A DNA stretch of 64,000 nt from Novosphingobium fluoreni (GTDB taxonomy: Bacteria > Pseudomonadota > Alphaproteobacteria > Sphingomonadales > Sphingomonadaceae), in assembly GCF_014196615.1 (NCBI RefSeq), contig NZ_JACIDY010000006.1:172139-236138 (forward strand). The letters run 5' to 3'. Under the pieces are notes generated by a model. That model was not told the DNA's origin, made no database searches, and saw only the letters and a list, made by a program, of their open reading frames with translations. The translations under genes and the position numbers were made by a program. This document shows, piece after piece, positions 1 through 7,862 of this stretch; the stretch's first letter is position 1, and each line of letters starts with the position of its first letter.

Positions 1-1623
1 GAGGAGACGTTGGAGCGCGAGGAAATCCAGTTCCGCCGCACGCTCTCGAACGGTCTGCGTCTGCTGGACGAGGCGACGAACGGCATGACCGAGGGCGGTG
101 AACTCCCCGGTGAAACCGCCTTCCGTCTTTACGATACCTTCGGCTTCCCGTACGACCTTACCGAAGATGCGCTGCGCTCTCGCGGGATCAGCGTCGATCG
201 CGTTGGGTTCGACACGGCGATGGCTCAACAGAAGGCCGCCGCACGCGCTGCCTGGAAGGGTTCAGGCCAGGCGGCAGATAGCGAAATCTGGTTCGATATC
301 GCCGAGCGCGAGGGCGCGACCGAGTTCACCGGCTATACCGCCGACAGTGGCGAGGGCCGCGTGGTCGCGCTGGTGCGCGACGGGCAGGAAGTTACGTCCG
401 CCAAAGCCGGCGAGGACGTCATCATCCTCACCAATCAAACTCCGTTCTACGGTGAAAGCGGTGGCCAGGTCGGCGATGCCGGAACCATAGTCGATGCGCC
501 AGGAAGCGGCAGCGGCGAACTGGCGATCACTGTCAACGATACCGCCAAACCGCTTGGCCGCCTCCATGCGATGCGGGGCCACGTGGATGCAGGCGGCATC
601 AAGGTCGGCGATACGGTGCTGCTGACAGTCGACATTGATCGGCGTGACGCGGTTCGCGCCAACCACTCGGCCACCCACTTGCTGCATGCAGCCTTGCGCA
701 ATCGCCTGGGTGACCATGTGACGCAGAAGGGATCGCTGGTAGCGCAAGAGCGACTGCGCTTCGATTTCTCGCACCCGAAGGCATTGACGCCCGAAGACAT
801 CGCGGTGCTCGAGGCGGACGTCAACGCGGAGATCCGTCACAACGATCCGGTGATTACTCGTCTGATGAGCCCCGATGATGCCGTGGCCGCAGGTGCCATG
901 GCACTGTTCGGCGAGAAGTATGGTGACGAGGTACGCGTGCTGGCGATGGGCCGGACCAGCGGCAGCCGCAACTACTCGGTCGAGCTATGTGGCGGCACCC
1001 ATGTGCGGGCGACGGGCGACATCGGCGTGTTCCGCATCGTGTCGGAGTCCGCCGTGTCATCGGGTGTGCGCCGGATCGAGGCACTGACCGGCGAAGGTGC
1101 GCGACGCTGGCTGGTGCAGCGCGAGGAAGCCTTGAAGGGCGCTGCCGGCCTGCTTCGCACCTCTCCTGAGGATGTCGAAACAAGGGTCGCGGCCCTGCTT
1201 GAGGAGCGCAAGAAGCTGGAGCGCGAATTGGCCGACGCCAAGCGCGCGATCGCGTTAGGCGGCACTGGCGCGGCAGTGGATGCTCCTGCGGATGAAGATA
1301 TCGGCGGCATCAAGTTTTTCGGCCAAGTGCTTGAGGGTCTGGACCCGAAGGAACTGCGCGGGTTGCTCGACCAGGCCAAGCAACGGCTCGGCTCCGGCGT
1401 GGCGACGATCGTGGCGGTGAACGAGGGCAAGGCGAGCATCGCGGCGGCGGTTACGGACGATCTTGTCGGCCGGGTCAGTGCTGTCGCGCTCGTTCGCGCT
1501 GGTGTGGAAGTGCTGGGCGGTAAAGGTGGCGGCGGCCGCCCGGACATGGCGCAAGGCGGTGGTCCGGATGGCTCCAAGGGGGCTGAGGCGCTGGCTGCTG
1601 TAAAGGTGGTAATCGCCGGCTAG
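1..1623 (+). CDS. alaS: Alanine--tRNA ligase, C-terminal part (5' end outside window)
   Basis: Charges tRNA-Ala with alanine in the cytoplasm and clears mischarged tRNA. The frame is open from the first base of the window, so the start lies upstream. About 540 residues are present; bacterial AlaS is roughly 870-890, so most of the catalytic N-terminal domain is missing because of the window edge, not because of decay. Visible are the editing-domain zinc motif HSATH (near 660-690), the second zinc motif CGGTH (near 990) and the DHHA1-type C-terminus with the glycine-rich run GGGRPDMAQGG just before the stop. No convincing terminator follows. The next gene runs toward it. Confidence 0.97.
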   Translation, partial: EETLEREEIQFRRTLSNGLRLLDEATNGMTEGGELPGETAFRLYDTFGFPYDLTEDALRSRGISVDRVGFDTAMAQQKAAARAAWKGSGQAADSEIWFDIAEREGATEFTGYTADSGEGRVVALVRDGQEVTSAKAGEDVIILTNQTPFYGESGGQVGDAGTIVDAPGSGSGELAITVNDTAKPLGRLHAMRGHVDAGGIKVGDTVLLTVDIDRRDAVRANHSATHLLHAALRNRLGDHVTQKGSLVAQERLRFDFSHPKALTPEDIAVLEADVNAEIRHNDPVITRLMSPDDAVAAGAMALFGEKYGDEVRVLAMGRTSGSRNYSVELCGGTHVRATGDIGVFRIVSESAVSSGVRRIEALTGEGARRWLVQREEALKGAAGLLRTSPEDVETRVAALLEERKKLERELADAKRAIALGGTGAAVDAPADEDIGGIKFFGQVLEGLDPKELRGLLDQAKQRLGSGVATIVAVNEGKASIAAAVTDDLVGRVSAVALVRAGVEVLGGKGGGGRPDMAQGGGPDGSKGAEALAAVKVVIAG

Positions 1624-1837
1624 TCTTGCAACCGTGGCTTGGCGCGTGTCAGCGTATGTTGCGCGCACCTGTGCTTCGGCGTTCTCATGCCCTAGGATAT
1701 CGCTGTCCCCGGGGGCAGGAGCCCTCCGATATGGCTGGCTTCATCAGGGGCGGGCACGCGATCGTTGATGGCAGCGAGCGGATCGGTCGCGGTGTCCACC
1801 CTCCCGGTTCGTGCGCATTACACCACACGGGCCTAGA
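1624..1837. other. Gap between convergent alaS and kef gene
   Basis: This gap of about 210 bp between convergent genes has high GC. Open frames cross it on both strands, but none has a ribosome site or recognisable protein character. A short GC hairpin (CCCCGGGGG region near 1709) is present without a T-tract. I see no gene here. Confidence 0.5.
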
Positions 1838-3610
1838 TCAGGCGGTGCGGTCCCGCATGGTGGAACTGCGCAGGGCCGGCTTCTCTGACAGGCCGCCTTC
1901 TTCCATCAGTTGCGTCCGCAAGGCGTCCCGTTTCTCGTGGATAGAGGCGATGACCGGGCCCATCGGTACGCCCAGATCGACCAGCACGGCTTCAGACAGT
2001 TGCAGCGAGCTTTCCAGCGTTTCCGGCACTGCCTGGCTCGCCCCGGCTCGGTAGAGCACCGCGGCATGAGTCGTGTCCCTGGCGCGGGCGATGATCGGCA
2101 GGTCTGGGTAAGCGCCCCGGAGGCGGCGGACGAGGCGCTGTGCCGAAACCGGCTCGTCCATCGTCAGGATAACCGCCGTGGCCTTATCGGCACCCAGGCG
2201 CTCGAGTGCGTTTCCGCGCGCCGCATCGCCGAAGGTGACGGCGTAGCCCTGATGCTTGCCGTCACTCACCAGATCGGCGTCGCTGTCCACGGCGATGTAC
2301 GCCTTGCCGTGCCTGGTAAGCATATCCGCCACCAGTTGCCCGACTCGCCCGAAGCCCACGATGATCGCGCGCGGCGCATGTTCGTCGGGGAGGGTGCTTT
2401 GCGGCTCGTAACGGTCGATCCGTCGCGCCATGGTGCGCCCAAGCAGCGCCAGCAAGGGGGTGATCGTCAGGCCCAGCGCGGTTACGATCTGCCAGAACTG
2501 CGAAGTGCCCGGGCTGATAAGTTGCGCGGTAGTGGCGGCGGTCAGCACGATCAGGGTGGTTTCGGACGGGCTGGACATGAGGATGCCCGTCTCCATCGCG
2601 GTGCCCCGCCGCGCGCCGGTGATGCGCAGCAGCAGCCCGGTGACCAGGGCCTTCAGGGCGATCACGCCGAACGTGGCCAGCAGGATCGTGCCGATATTCT
2701 GCGCGACTACGGCGAAGTCGATACTCATGCCCACGGTTATGAGGAACACGCCCAGCGCGAGGCCCTTGAACGGCTCGGTGATATGTTCGACCTCGCCGTG
2801 ATACTCGGTCTCGGCGATCAGCAGCCCGGCGATCAGGGCACCGACGATAGGCGAGAGGCCCGCCGCCGCGGTCGATAGCGAGGCCAGGATCACTACGAGC
2901 AGCGAGGCGGCCAGGAACAGTTCCGGGCTCTTGGTGCGAGCCGCTTGCGCGAAGAGCGGCGGCAGCAGGAACCGCCCCGACACCAGCAGCACCGCGATCA
3001 CCGCGAAGCCCACCGCGACGGTCGAGACCATCGCGCTGAAACCGCCCGCGGCGCTCGGCCCCATGGCGCCGAGTAGAAAGATGATCGGCACCAGCGCGAT
3101 GTCTTCGAACAAAAGCATGGCGAGGGCCGCGCGGCCAACCGGCGTTGTCGTATTGGTAATTTTCAGGACAAGCGCGGTGGAGGAAAGTGCCAGCGCCAGG
3201 CCAAGAGCCAGCGCGCCGCCGATGTCATGTCCGATCGAGGCCAGGACGGCGGTGATCGCCGCACCTATCCCCAACAGTTCCAAGGAGCCGAGGCCAAATA
3301 CCTGCCTGCGCATCTGCCATAATCGGCCAAACGAAAGTTCGAGGCCGATCGAGAATAGCAGCAGGATGATCCCGAACTCGGCGAAAATGTCGAGGCCCTC
3401 GGGTTCTGAGATCGTGATGTGATAGAGCAACGGAAACTGCGGCACCAGGCGGCCCAGTCCCGAAGGTCCAACCAGCAGGCCGATCAGGATGAAGCCGATG
3501 ACAGGCGTGATGCGGAAGCGTGCGAAGATCGGGATGACTGCGCCCGCAGCGCCGAGGATGACGAGGGCGTCGGAAATGAAGGGAGATGTCAGTTCATGCG
3601 GTGCAGCCAT
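1838..3610 (-). CDS. Kef-type monovalent cation:proton antiporter (CPA2 family)
   Basis: Predicted inner-membrane K+/H+ (or Na+/H+) antiporter of the CPA2 family, about 590 residues. The N-terminal two-thirds is a series of roughly twelve hydrophobic segments. The C-terminal third is an RCK/TrkA-N domain opening with the nucleotide-binding motif GFGRVG, as in KefB/KefC and YbaL. The frame extends upstream to 3760, which would overlap the end of icd. I chose the ATG at 3610 because the protein then begins (MAAPHELTSPF) like family members. No Shine-Dalgarno is visible; instead a perfect 8-bp inverted repeat abuts the start. Whether it is gated by glutathione like KefB/C cannot be told from sequence. 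Confidence 0.88.
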   Translation of the reverse strand: MAAPHELTSPFISDALVILGAAGAVIPIFARFRITPVIGFILIGLLVGPSGLGRLVPQFPLLYHITISEPEGLDIFAEFGIILLLFSIGLELSFGRLWQMRRQVFGLGSLELLGIGAAITAVLASIGHDIGGALALGLALALSSTALVLKITNTTTPVGRAALAMLLFEDIALVPIIFLLGAMGPSAAGGFSAMVSTVAVGFAVIAVLLVSGRFLLPPLFAQAARTKSPELFLAASLLVVILASLSTAAAGLSPIVGALIAGLLIAETEYHGEVEHITEPFKGLALGVFLITVGMSIDFAVVAQNIGTILLATFGVIALKALVTGLLLRITGARRGTAMETGILMSSPSETTLIVLTAATTAQLISPGTSQFWQIVTALGLTITPLLALLGRTMARRIDRYEPQSTLPDEHAPRAIIVGFGRVGQLVADMLTRHGKAYIAVDSDADLVSDGKHQGYAVTFGDAARGNALERLGADKATAVILTMDEPVSAQRLVRRLRGAYPDLPIIARARDTTHAAVLYRAGASQAVPETLESSLQLSEAVLVDLGVPMGPVIASIHEKRDALRTQLMEEGGLSEKPALRSSTMRDRTA

Positions 3611-3632
3611 GCGTGTGCGATAGGGCACACGC
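3611..3632 (-). promoter_or_regulatory. Perfect inverted repeat touching the kef start codon
   Basis: GCGTGTGC, six bases, GCACACGC: an 8-bp perfect inverted repeat lying directly against the ATG at 3610. It occupies the place where a ribosome site is expected. It could be an RNA hairpin controlling initiation or a repressor operator on a near-leaderless promoter. The role is inferred. Confidence 0.4.
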
Positions 3633-3678
3633 GCCGTGTTTGTCACGACTGGCGGCGATCTTTTGTACTCTAAACGCA

Positions 3679-3714
3679 AAAACGGCTGCGCCCTGATGGA
3701 GGCACAGCCGTTTT
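3679..3714 (-). terminator. Rho-independent terminator of icd
   Basis: AAAACGGCTG pairs with CAGCCGTTTT around a 16-base centre that extends the stem by three more pairs past one mismatch. Read leftward it ends in a U-run (GCCGUUUUU). It lies 20 bases past the icd stop and ahead of the co-directional kef gene, so it should separate the two transcripts. Confidence 0.75.
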
Positions 3715-3734
3715 CAGCACTCAGATCAGGAGTG

Positions 3735-4958
3735 TCAGGCCCAGGCGGCCATCTCCGCATCGAGATTCTGCACGATCTCTTCGAAGAATTGCTCGGTGGT
3801 CATCCATGGCTGATCGGGGCCGATCAGAAGCGCAAGATCCTTGGTCATCTTGCCCTGCTCGACAGTCTCGATGCAGATGCGCTCGATCGTCTCGGCGAAC
3901 TTCACCACCTGCGGCGTGTCGTCGAACTTGCCGCGATAGCTGAGACCTTGGGTCCAGGCGAAGATCGAGGCGATCGGGTTGGTCGATGTGGCCTTGCCCT
4001 GCTGATGCTGGCGATAGTGGCGCGTCACGGTGCCGTGCGCCGCTTCAGCCTCGACCGTCTTGCCGTCGGGCGAGAGCAGGACCGAGGTCATCAGGCCCAG
4101 CGAGCCGAAGCCCTGCGCCACGGTGTCCGACTGCACGTCGCCGTCGTAGTTCTTGCAGGCCCAGACGAACTTGCCAGACCACTTGAGCGCCGAGGCGACC
4201 ATGTCGTCGATCAGGCGATGCTCATAGACGATGCCCTTGGCCTTGAACTGTTCGGCGAAGCCTTCATTGTCGAACACTTCCTGGAACAGATCCTTGAAGC
4301 GGCCGTCATAGGCCTTGAGGATCGTGTTCTTGGTCGACAGGTATACCGGCCAACCCAGGTTCAGGCCATAGTTGAAAGAAGCGCGCGCGAAATCGCGGAT
4401 CGAATCGTCCAAGTTGTACATCGCCATGGCGACGCCCGAGGAGGGGAAGTCGAACACGTCGAGGTCGATGCTCTTGCCGTCCGCGCCGTCGAAGACCAGG
4501 CGCAGCTTACCGGGGCCCGGGATCAGCGTGTCGGTGGCGCGGTACTGATCACCAAAAGCATGGCGGCCGACGACGATCGGGTCGGTCCAGCCCGGCACAA
4601 GGCGGGGAACGTTCGAGATCACGATCGGCTCGCGGAAAACGACGCCGCCCAGGATGTTGCGGATGGTGCCGTTGGGCGACTTCCACATCTTCTTGAGGCT
4701 GAATTCCTCGACGCGGGCTTCGTCAGGCGTGATGGTGGCGCACTTTACGGCGACGCCGAATTCCTTGGTCGCGTTGGCGCAATCCACCGTCACCTGATCG
4801 TCGGTGGCGTCACGGTTCTCGATCGACAGGTCATAGTACTTCAGGTCGATGTCGAGGTAGGGGAGGATGAGACGCTCACGGATCCACTGCCAGATAATCC
4901 GCGTCATCTCGTCGCCGTCCATCTCGACGACCGGGTTCTTGACCTTGATCTTTTCCAT
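3735..4958 (-). CDS. icd: Isocitrate dehydrogenase (NADP+), eukaryotic-like type
   Basis: TCA-cycle enzyme converting isocitrate to 2-oxoglutarate and CO2 with NADP+. At 407 residues it has the length of the homodimeric type found in alphaproteobacteria and mitochondria, not the E. coli type. The N-terminus [18 protein letters not shown] and the isocitrate-binding SPNGTIRN segment (around residue 95-102) are diagnostic. The ATG at 4958 has AGGAG eight bases upstream. It appears monocistronic: a terminator follows the stop, and the tRNA gene upstream has its own terminator. Its product is a likely substrate of the KorAB enzyme encoded at 48.4-51.4 kb. Confidence 0.97.
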   Translation of the reverse strand: MEKIKVKNPVVEMDGDEMTRIIWQWIRERLILPYLDIDLKYYDLSIENRDATDDQVTVDCANATKEFGVAVKCATITPDEARVEEFSLKKMWKSPNGTIRNILGGVVFREPIVISNVPRLVPGWTDPIVVGRHAFGDQYRATDTLIPGPGKLRLVFDGADGKSIDLDVFDFPSSGVAMAMYNLDDSIRDFARASFNYGLNLGWPVYLSTKNTILKAYDGRFKDLFQEVFDNEGFAEQFKAKGIVYEHRLIDDMVASALKWSGKFVWACKNYDGDVQSDTVAQGFGSLGLMTSVLLSPDGKTVEAEAAHGTVTRHYRQHQQGKATSTNPIASIFAWTQGLSYRGKFDDTPQVVKFAETIERICIETVEQGKMTKDLALLIGPDQPWMTTEQFFEEIVQNLDAEMAAWA

Positions 4959-5083
4959 GCAAACACTCCTGGGGGTGAGGATTTTGCGGCTTATTAGGCA
5001 GGGGGGCGTTGCTTAGCAAGGCAAGTGAGGGGCCCTTCACAAGTCCGATGGATGAAGGACGCGCCGACATGCGCCCAGATACG

Positions 5084-5115
5084 AAAAAGCCCGCTAAACC
5101 GTAAGGCTAGCGGGC
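5084..5115 (-). terminator. Terminator of tRNA-Val
   Basis: GCCCGCTA (5089-5096) pairs perfectly with TAGCGGGC (5108-5115). Read leftward the hairpin is followed by five T residues. It sits nine bases after the tRNA 3' end. Confidence 0.8.
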
Positions 5116-5123
5116 CATTCGAA

Positions 5124-5198
5124 TGGTGGGCGTAGCAAGGATTGAACTTGCGACCCCTACGATGTCAACATAGTGCTCTACCACTGAGCTATACGCCC
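5124..5198 (-). tRNA. tRNA-Val (anticodon GAC)
   Basis: Leftward 75-nt cloverleaf with encoded CCA. The acceptor arm GGGCGTA pairs with TACGCCC. The D arm is GCTC/GAGC. The anticodon stem CTATG/CGTAG encloses the loop TTGACAT, giving anticodon GAC. The T arm contains GTTCAATCC. A rho-independent terminator follows immediately. No attachment-site duplication or integrase is next to it. Confidence 0.96.
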
Positions 5199-5296
5199 GA
5201 ACACCATTCGTTTTCCCGCCGAGCCAGAGTGATCCGGCCCGTCGGAGGAGCGCCCTTTAACTGCGCCCCAGGCGGGATGCAAGCCCTGTTACGAGA

Positions 5297-5671
5297 CTAA
5301 AGTCGAGCATGTTCAGCAAGACCGAAAACACGCTGCACTTCAAGCACCAGATCGCGAAGGTGAAACGGCTTGGACAGAACCCGCGCCTGCGGCGCTTCAC
5401 GACTGGCGCGCAAGGTGACGGCGGCGAATCCGGTGATGAACATCACCTTGGTGTGGGGGGAAACCTCATTGCAGCGTTGCGCCAATTCGATCCCATCCAT
5501 TTCCGGCATCACGATGTCGGACAACAGCAGGTCGAACGCCTCTTGTTGAAGCAGGGGCAGGGCGTCGGTTCCACGATCAACTGCCACCACGTCATATCCC
5601 GCATTCTGAAGAGCGCGGGAAAGGTAGGTTCGCATGGCTTGATCGTCTTCGGCGAGCAGGATGCGGATCAT
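5297..5671 (-). CDS. cpdR: Single-domain response regulator, CpdR type
   Basis: This 124-residue receiver domain has no output domain. Acidic pocket D9-D10, phospho-acceptor D52 (SDIVMPEMDG), T80 and K101 (SKPF) are all present. The start MIRILLAEDDQAMR and the overall sequence match alphaproteobacterial CpdR. In Caulobacter, CpdR is phosphorylated through CckA-ChpT and, when unphosphorylated, acts as a ClpXP adaptor controlling turnover of cell-cycle proteins; that role is known for the family and inferred here. It is divergent from an N-formylglutamate amidohydrolase-like gene, a pairing often seen in alphaproteobacteria. Confidence 0.9.
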   Translation of the reverse strand: MIRILLAEDDQAMRTYLSRALQNAGYDVVAVDRGTDALPLLQQEAFDLLLSDIVMPEMDGIELAQRCNEVSPHTKVMFITGFAAVTLRASREAPQARVLSKPFHLRDLVLEVQRVFGLAEHARL

Positions 5672-5832
5672 TCTTTGGATATTCCGAAAATCGCGCGTCG
5701 CTTACCGACGCCTTGAGCAGCCACATTAAGGGTGAGGAGTTAAAATTCCTGTCCGCGAAATCACGTGTTATCTCTTCCGCCATCCCCGTCGGCCTTGTGA
5801 CACGGGCCTTTAAACAAGACAGCAAAAACGTG

Positions 5833-6786
5833 ATGCATAGGCAAAAATCACCCATCGAGTCCGCTGTTTGCACCGGGGGGAGAATTCCTGGCCTGCCAGG
5901 CACCGCCGCCTACCGGGTATGGTCCGCCAGTGCTTCCTGCCTGCCGGTGATTCTGGCCGTGCCACATGCGGGACGAGGCTATCCCCGCCGCCTGCTTGAC
6001 GACATGCGCAACGCCGAATCGTCGTGCCTCAAGCTGGAAGATCGCTACGTCGATCGCCTGGCTCGTGCAGTGGCGCAGCAGACAGGAGCCGCGCTGCTGA
6101 TCGCGCAGGCACCACGGGCGATGATTGACCTCAATCGCGCGCCAGACGATGTGGACTGGGAGATGTTCACCAGGACGGACCGGCCCGACACGGTGACGTC
6201 CGGAGCTGGCCGGCGCGCTCGCACGGGTCTCGGCCTCATCCCGCGACGGTTGCCGGGGCTGGGAGAATTGTGGCGACGGCCGCTGGATGGGAAAGACCTG
6301 ACGGAGCGGGTCACCCAGATCCACGAGCCGTACCACACCTGCCTTGGCGAGATGATGCGCGCGCATGCCGAGCGGTGGGGTGCGGCCCTGCTGCTGGACC
6401 TGCACTCGATGCCGTCGCTTCCGGCGCGGGGAGGGCATCCCGGCGCGCAATTCGTCGTGGGAGACCGATTCGGCGCGAGCAGCGCGGGATCACTCGTGGC
6501 GTCAGCGTTCGCGCATTTTGCCCGGACCGGACGGGGCGCCGCCCACAATCGCCCTTACGCGGGCGGCTATGTGCTGGAGCGGCACGCGAAACCTTCCGCC
6601 GGTCTGCACGCGATGCAAATTGAGATCGACCGGGCGACCTATCTGGACGCCGCGCTAGTCGAGACCGGAGACGGCTTCATCGACGTGGTCGATGTGCTGT
6701 GCGGCTTGGTGCGAACACTTTCCCAAGCCGTCGCCGAATTGGCCGAAGCCGGGAGTTCAGGCGTGTGGCCGTTGGCCGCCGAATAG
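5833..6786 (+). CDS. N-formylglutamate amidohydrolase family protein
   Basis: A 317-residue protein of the N-formylglutamate amidohydrolase family (zinc-dependent, related to HutG). Family features include PVILAVPHAGRGYP near residue 50, the RYVDRLA segment, the LLDLHSMPS motif and the C-terminal LQIEIDR-like segment (MQIEIDRATYL). The frame continues upstream to 5713, but those residues look non-coding; the ATG at 5833 gives a family-like length. No histidine-degradation genes lie nearby, so formylglutamate hydrolysis is not certain and the substrate may differ. It is divergent from cpdR with about 160 bp between the starts. Confidence 0.85.
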   Translation: MHRQKSPIESAVCTGGRIPGLPGTAAYRVWSASASCLPVILAVPHAGRGYPRRLLDDMRNAESSCLKLEDRYVDRLARAVAQQTGAALLIAQAPRAMIDLNRAPDDVDWEMFTRTDRPDTVTSGAGRRARTGLGLIPRRLPGLGELWRRPLDGKDLTERVTQIHEPYHTCLGEMMRAHAERWGAALLLDLHSMPSLPARGGHPGAQFVVGDRFGASSAGSLVASAFAHFARTGRGAAHNRPYAGGYVLERHAKPSAGLHAMQIEIDRATYLDAALVETGDGFIDVVDVLCGLVRTLSQAVAELAEAGSSGVWPLAAE

Positions 6787-6799
6787 TTTTGGATTGCCC

Positions 6800-6832
6800 A
6801 AAAAAACCACCCCGTGCAAATGCACGAGGTGG
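6800..6832 (-). terminator. Intrinsic terminator of the predicted small RNA
   Basis: CCACC and CGTGC (6807-6817) pair with GCACG and GGTGG (6822-6832) past one mismatch around an AAAT loop. On the leftward strand it is followed by seven U residues (6800-6806). It is oriented for a leftward transcript only, so it cannot serve the rightward amidohydrolase gene ending at 6786. Confidence 0.8.
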
Positions 6833-6903
6833 CCAAGGTTCAGGGAGGAGGTGCACAAAGTGCACCAACTTCGCCAAGCCATGAGGGCAGCGTTGGCGAA
6901 GCA
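6800..6903 (-). ncRNA. Predicted small RNA with CCUCCUCCC anti-Shine-Dalgarno motif
   Basis: Leftward RNA of about 100 nt. Reading 5' to 3': a 9-bp perfect hairpin (arms 6893-6901 and 6869-6877); a 7-bp perfect hairpin with a three-base loop (6850-6866); the motif CCUCCUCCC (complement of 6843-6851) at and after its 3' arm; a short single-stranded stretch; and a terminator hairpin with seven U. A promoter with 17-bp spacing ends at 6909. CCUCCUCCC motifs characterise the stress-induced CcsR/'cuckoo' small RNAs of alphaproteobacteria, though those usually carry the motif in hairpin loops, often as two copies, near DUF1127 genes; none is seen here. An alternative is that this is the 3' end of the sapC transcript. 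Confidence 0.65.
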
Positions 6904-6908
6904 ATTGC

Positions 6909-6937
6909 AACATAATGGGACAACCGTTCCGTTGCAA
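6909..6937 (-). promoter_or_regulatory. Predicted promoter of the small RNA
   Basis: Read leftward: -35 TTGCAA (6932-6937), exactly 17 bases, then -10 TATGTT (6909-6914). Initiation would fall near 6902-6903, just before the first hairpin. Both hexamers are imperfect matches to the sigma-70 consensus. Confidence 0.5.
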
Positions 6938-7004
6938 GCGCGTTGTCGACGAACCGTTCACCGCAACGCGGATGGCCACGCGACCACCCGCGGCGGCCGT
7001 TGGA

Positions 7005-7775
7005 TCAGACCGGCTGCGGTACCGCCGGGCCCTTGCCCTGTTCCACCTGGCGACCGAAAATGTCGCGCACGAGGTCGAGCGAGAACAGGTGCGCGTAGAT
7101 CAGGGCGAGCAAGCCGCTCTGGTTCCAGTTGCGGAGGATGTCGCCGCGCAGTTCGCGCAGCTTGTTCTCATCCACCATGCGGAAGCCACGGTAGTTGAAG
7201 GGCTGGCCGTTGCCGACGTCGATGTTCAATTCGCCGTCCATCAGCAGGTTGTGCTTTTCCAGCTCTGCCATGAAGCTGGCGGTCTTCTGGCCGGCAATCT
7301 CGAACTGCTCGCAGAATTGCAGGGTCGCGCGGCAGCTTTCGCTTGGCTCGTTGCCGTCGAACAGCGGCTGTCCCTCGTCCAGTTCGCCCACCAAGTCGCT
7401 GGTGGGATCGACGCACAGCGACATCTCTTCCGAATCGGGCTGAACGCGGGCGAGGAGGAAGGGGTAGCGGCGGACGTAAGCCGGAATGTAGACCGGCTGC
7501 GGCACGTTGCCGTCATCCTCTACGAAGACGTTTACGCCCTCGTTCAAGCCCATCAGCGCGATCGGAAAGGGATTCTCGCCCGCGGTGAACACGATCGGGA
7601 AGTTGCGCTGCGCCAGCGGGAACTCTTCCACGGTCAGCGGCACGGTGTTGACGTTGGCCAGCCATGTGGCCTTGTCGGTCGCGCGGCTCTTCCAGTTGCT
7701 ATGCTCTTGCGAGCTCAGCAGCACCAGGTCGTTGTAGAAGAGGGGAAGGGATACGTTATCCGGCGCGCTGGCCAT
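7005..7775 (-). CDS. SapC family protein
   Basis: A 256-residue SapC-family protein (family named after a Campylobacter S-layer locus; biochemical role unknown). It begins with the typical ...LPLFYNDLVLLSSQEHSNWK and contains FPIVF and PYVRRYPF-like segments (IPAYVRRYPFLLARV). No signal peptide or membrane span is evident. I chose the ATG at 7775 because GGAG lies seven bases upstream; an in-frame start 15 bp earlier is less good. In sphingomonads and Caulobacter such genes often sit with TonB-dependent receptors or flavin halogenases, but none is next to this copy. It follows a flavoprotein gene on the same strand (87-bp gap), so co-transcription is possible but unproven. Confidence 0.85.
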   Translation of the reverse strand: MASAPDNVSLPLFYNDLVLLSSQEHSNWKSRATDKATWLANVNTVPLTVEEFPLAQRNFPIVFTAGENPFPIALMGLNEGVNVFVEDDGNVPQPVYIPAYVRRYPFLLARVQPDSEEMSLCVDPTSDLVGELDEGQPLFDGNEPSESCRATLQFCEQFEIAGQKTASFMAELEKHNLLMDGELNIDVGNGQPFNYRGFRMVDENKLRELRGDILRNWNQSGLLALIYAHLFSLDLVRDIFGRQVEQGKGPAVPQPV

Positions 7776-7862
7776 CGCTTTTCTCCGCATGTGGCGCGTT
7801 CTTGTAGCGCGCGGCCATAGGGCTTGGACCGGTCGTGCGCAAGCCGTGCCCCCGCCTGCGTA

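Noticed and set aside
1..1623. AlaS apparently lacking its catalytic domain
   Set aside because: The frame is open from base 1, so the gene is cut by the window edge rather than being a pseudogene.
1626..2054. 142-codon rightward frame after alaS
   Set aside because: It runs into the 3' end of the kef gene on the opposite strand, starts without a ribosome site and has no protein-like features.
3636..4997. Long open frame (453 codons) antisense to icd
   Set aside because: It is the codon-position shadow typical of high-GC genes; icd itself has an unambiguous match, ribosome site and terminator.
5124..5198. tRNA-Val as an integration site for a mobile element
   Set aside because: No integrase, no repeat of the tRNA 3' end nearby, and flanking genes are core chromosome.
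5726..5743. Two TTAA tetramers in the cpdR/amidohydrolase intergenic region, suggestive of a CtrA box
   Set aside because: The gap between them is 10 bases; the CtrA consensus TTAA-N7-TTAA needs seven, so I do not call a site.
6843..7000. Rightward small frame starting at GTG 6860 after a perfect GGGAGGAGG
   Set aside because: The purine run is simply the complement of the CCUCCUCCC motif in the predicted leftward RNA. The encoded residues run into the sapC 3' end in the wrong frame and look non-coding, and promoter and terminator both point leftward.
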